From Bacteroidales bacterium (GTDB lineage Bacteria > Bacteroidota > Bacteroidia > Bacteroidales > VadinHA17): a DNA stretch of 15,738 nucleotides. Shown piece after piece: positions 13,732-15,738 of this stretch. The translations under genes were made by a program, and so were the position numbers. The stretch is from NCBI GenBank assembly GCA_020353115.1, contig CP070687.1, positions 91,333 through 107,070 of the forward strand. Reading direction: 5' to 3'. Every line of letters begins with the position of its first letter. The first letter of the stretch is position 1. The notes beneath the pieces are model-generated. The model did no database searches and had not been told where the DNA came from. It saw only the letters and a list, made by a program, of their open reading frames with translations.

Positions 13732-15005
13732 TACGATTTCTGTTCAAAGGATTATTACGCGACCGGCAGAGGAGCCTTCTTCCATCCATTGTGGTGGCAG
13801 CAGGAGTCATGCTTACGGTCTTTTTAGTATGTTACCTTACCGGGATCATGGGTGGGTTTGCCGATTTTACCTCAAAATTTTCCAGCGGCCATGTCAAAAT
13901 TATGACCCGGGCTTATGCCGATAATATGAACCAGAAACCTATAGACCTGGCACTGACAGATGTGAGCGAAATAATTGAAAAGGTCAGACAGGATCATCCC
14001 GATATGGATTGGGTGCTCCGGACACAGTTCGGCGGTTTGCTGGATGTGCCGGATGAAAACGGGGAAACTCGATCCCAGGGGCCTTCCATGGCTATTGCCA
14101 TAGACATGCTTACCCCGGGAAGTAAGGAACCCGGCAGGCTGACCCTTGATAATATACTGGTAAAGGGAAGCATTCCAGACAGTCCCGGTGAAATACTGAT
14201 CAGTGATGAATTCGCTACCAAACTGGAGGTTGTCCCTGGTGATGCCGTAACCCTTATGGGATCAACCATGTATGGCAGCATGAGTTTCTATAATTTCACC
14301 ATTTCCGGGACCATCAGGTTCGGAGTATCCGTCATGGACAGGGGGGCGATAATCGTAGATTTCTCGGACGCCCAGGCAGCTCTCGACATGCAGGATGCAT
14401 CGGGTGAGATACTGGGATATCTCCCAAGCGGGAATTATAATGGAGAGGAGGCAGGGGTGGTTTGTGCCAGTTTCAACAGTAAATATACTGATCCTGAGGA
14501 TGAGTTTTCACCCGTTATGCTTAAACTATCTGAACAGGATGAATTTTTGGGAGGCTACCTTGAGATGATTGATGCTGTGGCCCTCATAGTCGTTTTTGTA
14601 TTCATCCTTGCCATGTCTATAGTACTCTGGAATACCGGACTGATCGGTGGATTACGGCGTTACGGAGAGGTCGGCGTACGGCTGGCCGTAGGTGAGGGAA
14701 AAGGGCATATATATAAAAGCATGATCTATGAATCAGCAATGATCGGGATCATTGGTTCCGCTCTTGGCACTATTATTGGGTTATTGTTTGCATACTGGGT
14801 ACAGGAGAAAGGTATAGACATCAGCAGTATAATGAAAGGAGCTACCATGATGATGCCTGGTAAATTTCATGCTAAAATAGTGCCTGAAGCCTATTACCTG
14901 GGGTTTATACCGGGGTTGTTCTCTACCACACTTGGAACAATGCTCTCGGGCATTGGGATCTATAAAAGGAAAACAGCGCAATTATTCAAAGAACTGGAAA
15001 CATAA
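13728..15005 (+). CDS. FtsX/MacB-type ABC permease, second subunit
   Basis: A 425-residue inner-membrane subunit with helix 1 at about 18-40, an extracytoplasmic domain (about 42-280), and helices at about 283-306, 338-358 and 389-411. The coupling segment RRYGEVGVRLAVGEGKGHI (310-328) is the FtsX equivalent of KEIG...GM in the first subunit. The two subunits differ clearly in their periplasmic domains, as LolC and LolE do, which supports a heterodimer. The ATG overlaps the stop of the first permease gene (ATGA). Fourteen nt after its stop begins the LolA-like gene. Its Met/Gly-rich segment MKGATMMMPGKFHAK precedes the last helix. The substrate cannot be inferred from this protein alone. Confidence 0.9.
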   Translation: MIRFLFKGLLRDRQRSLLPSIVVAAGVMLTVFLVCYLTGIMGGFADFTSKFSSGHVKIMTRAYADNMNQKPIDLALTDVSEIIEKVRQDHPDMDWVLRTQFGGLLDVPDENGETRSQGPSMAIAIDMLTPGSKEPGRLTLDNILVKGSIPDSPGEILISDEFATKLEVVPGDAVTLMGSTMYGSMSFYNFTISGTIRFGVSVMDRGAIIVDFSDAQAALDMQDASGEILGYLPSGNYNGEEAGVVCASFNSKYTDPEDEFSPVMLKLSEQDEFLGGYLEMIDAVALIVVFVFILAMSIVLWNTGLIGGLRRYGEVGVRLAVGEGKGHIYKSMIYESAMIGIIGSALGTIIGLLFAYWVQEKGIDISSIMKGATMMMPGKFHAKIVPEAYYLGFIPGLFSTTLGTMLSGIGIYKRKTAQLFKELET

Positions 15006-15019
15006 AACATTTTTACGAA

Positions 15020-15738
15020 ATGAAAACAATGGTAAGCATAATACTCATCCTTGTTTCTGCTCCTGCATGGAACCAATCCCTGTCAGGAAAAGAAATACTT
15101 GACAGGATAGATAAGAATATGTCTTCCGAGAACAGGGTAATAACAAGCAAAATGATCATCCATGGTCCGCGTACCAGCCGGACCATCGAATCAAAATCAT
15201 GGTCGGTGGGTGACACAAAGGCCTATACAGAGTATCTGGCCCCGGCAAGGGAACAGGGTACGAAAATGCTTAAGCTGGAAGACCAGTTGTGGATCTACTC
15301 GCCCTCAACCGATCGTACCATACAGATATCCGGACATATGCTTCGGCAGTCCGTTATGGGATCAGATCTGTCGTATGAGGATATGATGGACGACTCGAAA
15401 CTGATCGATGATTATGATGCAGCCATTATCGATGAGGAGGTGATCAATGATCGCAGTTCATGGGTCCTTGAACTGCAGGCCAATACTTCGGATGTTACCT
15501 ACCAGATTCGGAAAATGTGGGTAGATAAGGATCGTTATATACCGCTTAAGGAAGAACTGTATGCTAAAAGCGGCAAGCTGCTTAAGAAGACAGAACTGTT
15601 TGACATTCAAAAGCTGGGTGACCGGTGGTATCCGAAAAGGATCGTTTTCAAAGATATGCTTAAGAAAGGAGACGGAACAGAGTTTATTATCGATGAGATC
15701 AGTTTTGATGTGGATATTGAGGAGCATATTTTTACAAA
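15020..15738 (+). CDS. LolA-superfamily outer-membrane lipoprotein-sorting-like protein, 3'-truncated
   Basis: This frame is open to the right edge with no stop, so only 239 full codons are visible. The protein starts MKTMVSIILILVSAPAWNQ, a signal peptide for export to the periplasm. The mature part opens with GKEILDRIDKNMSSENRVITSKMIIHG, then KAYTEYLAPAREQGTKMLKL, LWIYSPSTDRTIQI and QSVMGSDLSYEDMM. This succession is characteristic of 'outer membrane lipoprotein-sorting' proteins of the LolA superfamily (an unclosed beta-barrel that carries acyl chains). Relatives are usually about 240-260 residues, so little is missing. It follows the permease genes by 14 nt and is very probably in their operon. 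Likely role: periplasmic carrier taking a lipidated or hydrophobic substrate from the ABC complex to the outer membrane. Confidence 0.88.
   Translation, partial: MKTMVSIILILVSAPAWNQSLSGKEILDRIDKNMSSENRVITSKMIIHGPRTSRTIESKSWSVGDTKAYTEYLAPAREQGTKMLKLEDQLWIYSPSTDRTIQISGHMLRQSVMGSDLSYEDMMDDSKLIDDYDAAIIDEEVINDRSSWVLELQANTSDVTYQIRKMWVDKDRYIPLKEELYAKSGKLLKKTELFDIQKLGDRWYPKRIVFKDMLKKGDGTEFIIDEISFDVDIEEHIFT

Noticed and set aside
1..15738. CRISPR arrays, tRNA/rRNA genes, insertion sequences, attachment sites
   Set aside because: I saw no regularly spaced repeats, tRNA-like cloverleaf, transposase motifs or terminal repeats anywhere in the window.

Overview
The window looks like a chromosomal segment of a Bacteroidota bacterium, plausibly an environmental Bacteroidales/Marinilabiliales-type organism. 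Three things suggest this: promoters of the TTTG-N19-TAnnTTTG type, start codons mostly without a Shine-Dalgarno sequence, and a large tandem FtsX-type ABC permease of the kind common in that phylum. I see no mobile element, CRISPR array, tRNA or rRNA. No gene-free stretch exceeds about 230 bases.

Region 1 (1-4271, all + strand) is transport plus central metabolism. It starts inside an NCS1-type nucleobase/cation symporter, followed 4 nt later by a 60-residue two-helix membrane microprotein. Next come a 6-phosphofructokinase with an unusual GGGGT nucleotide loop, a 75-residue two-helix protein resembling DUF3311 partners, and a sodium:solute symporter whose start codon overlaps the small gene's stop.

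Region 2 (4348-9656) is a signalling module. A 797-residue FtsX/MacB-type permease on the - strand diverges from an NtrC-type response regulator and its histidine kinase on the + strand. The 199-bp divergent spacer holds a near-perfect sigma-54 promoter (TGGCAC-N5-TTGC) pointing at the permease. About 100 bp upstream of the predicted transcription start is a perfect 10-3-10 inverted repeat, the classical layout for activation by an NtrC-type protein. The kinase has almost no extracytoplasmic loop, so it probably senses inside the membrane, perhaps through the permease.

Region 3 (9888 to the right edge) is an envelope transport locus. It encodes a TetR regulator, an outer-membrane barrel-like protein coupled to it by an ATGA overlap, an ABC ATPase, two FtsX-type permeases (ATGA overlap between them), and a LolA-superfamily protein that runs off the window. 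It resembles a LolCDE/LolA-like lipoprotein or lipid trafficking machine with its own outer-membrane component. Strong Bacteroidota-type promoters precede the TetR gene and the ATPase gene. A small inverted repeat at the TetR transcription start is a candidate autoregulatory operator.
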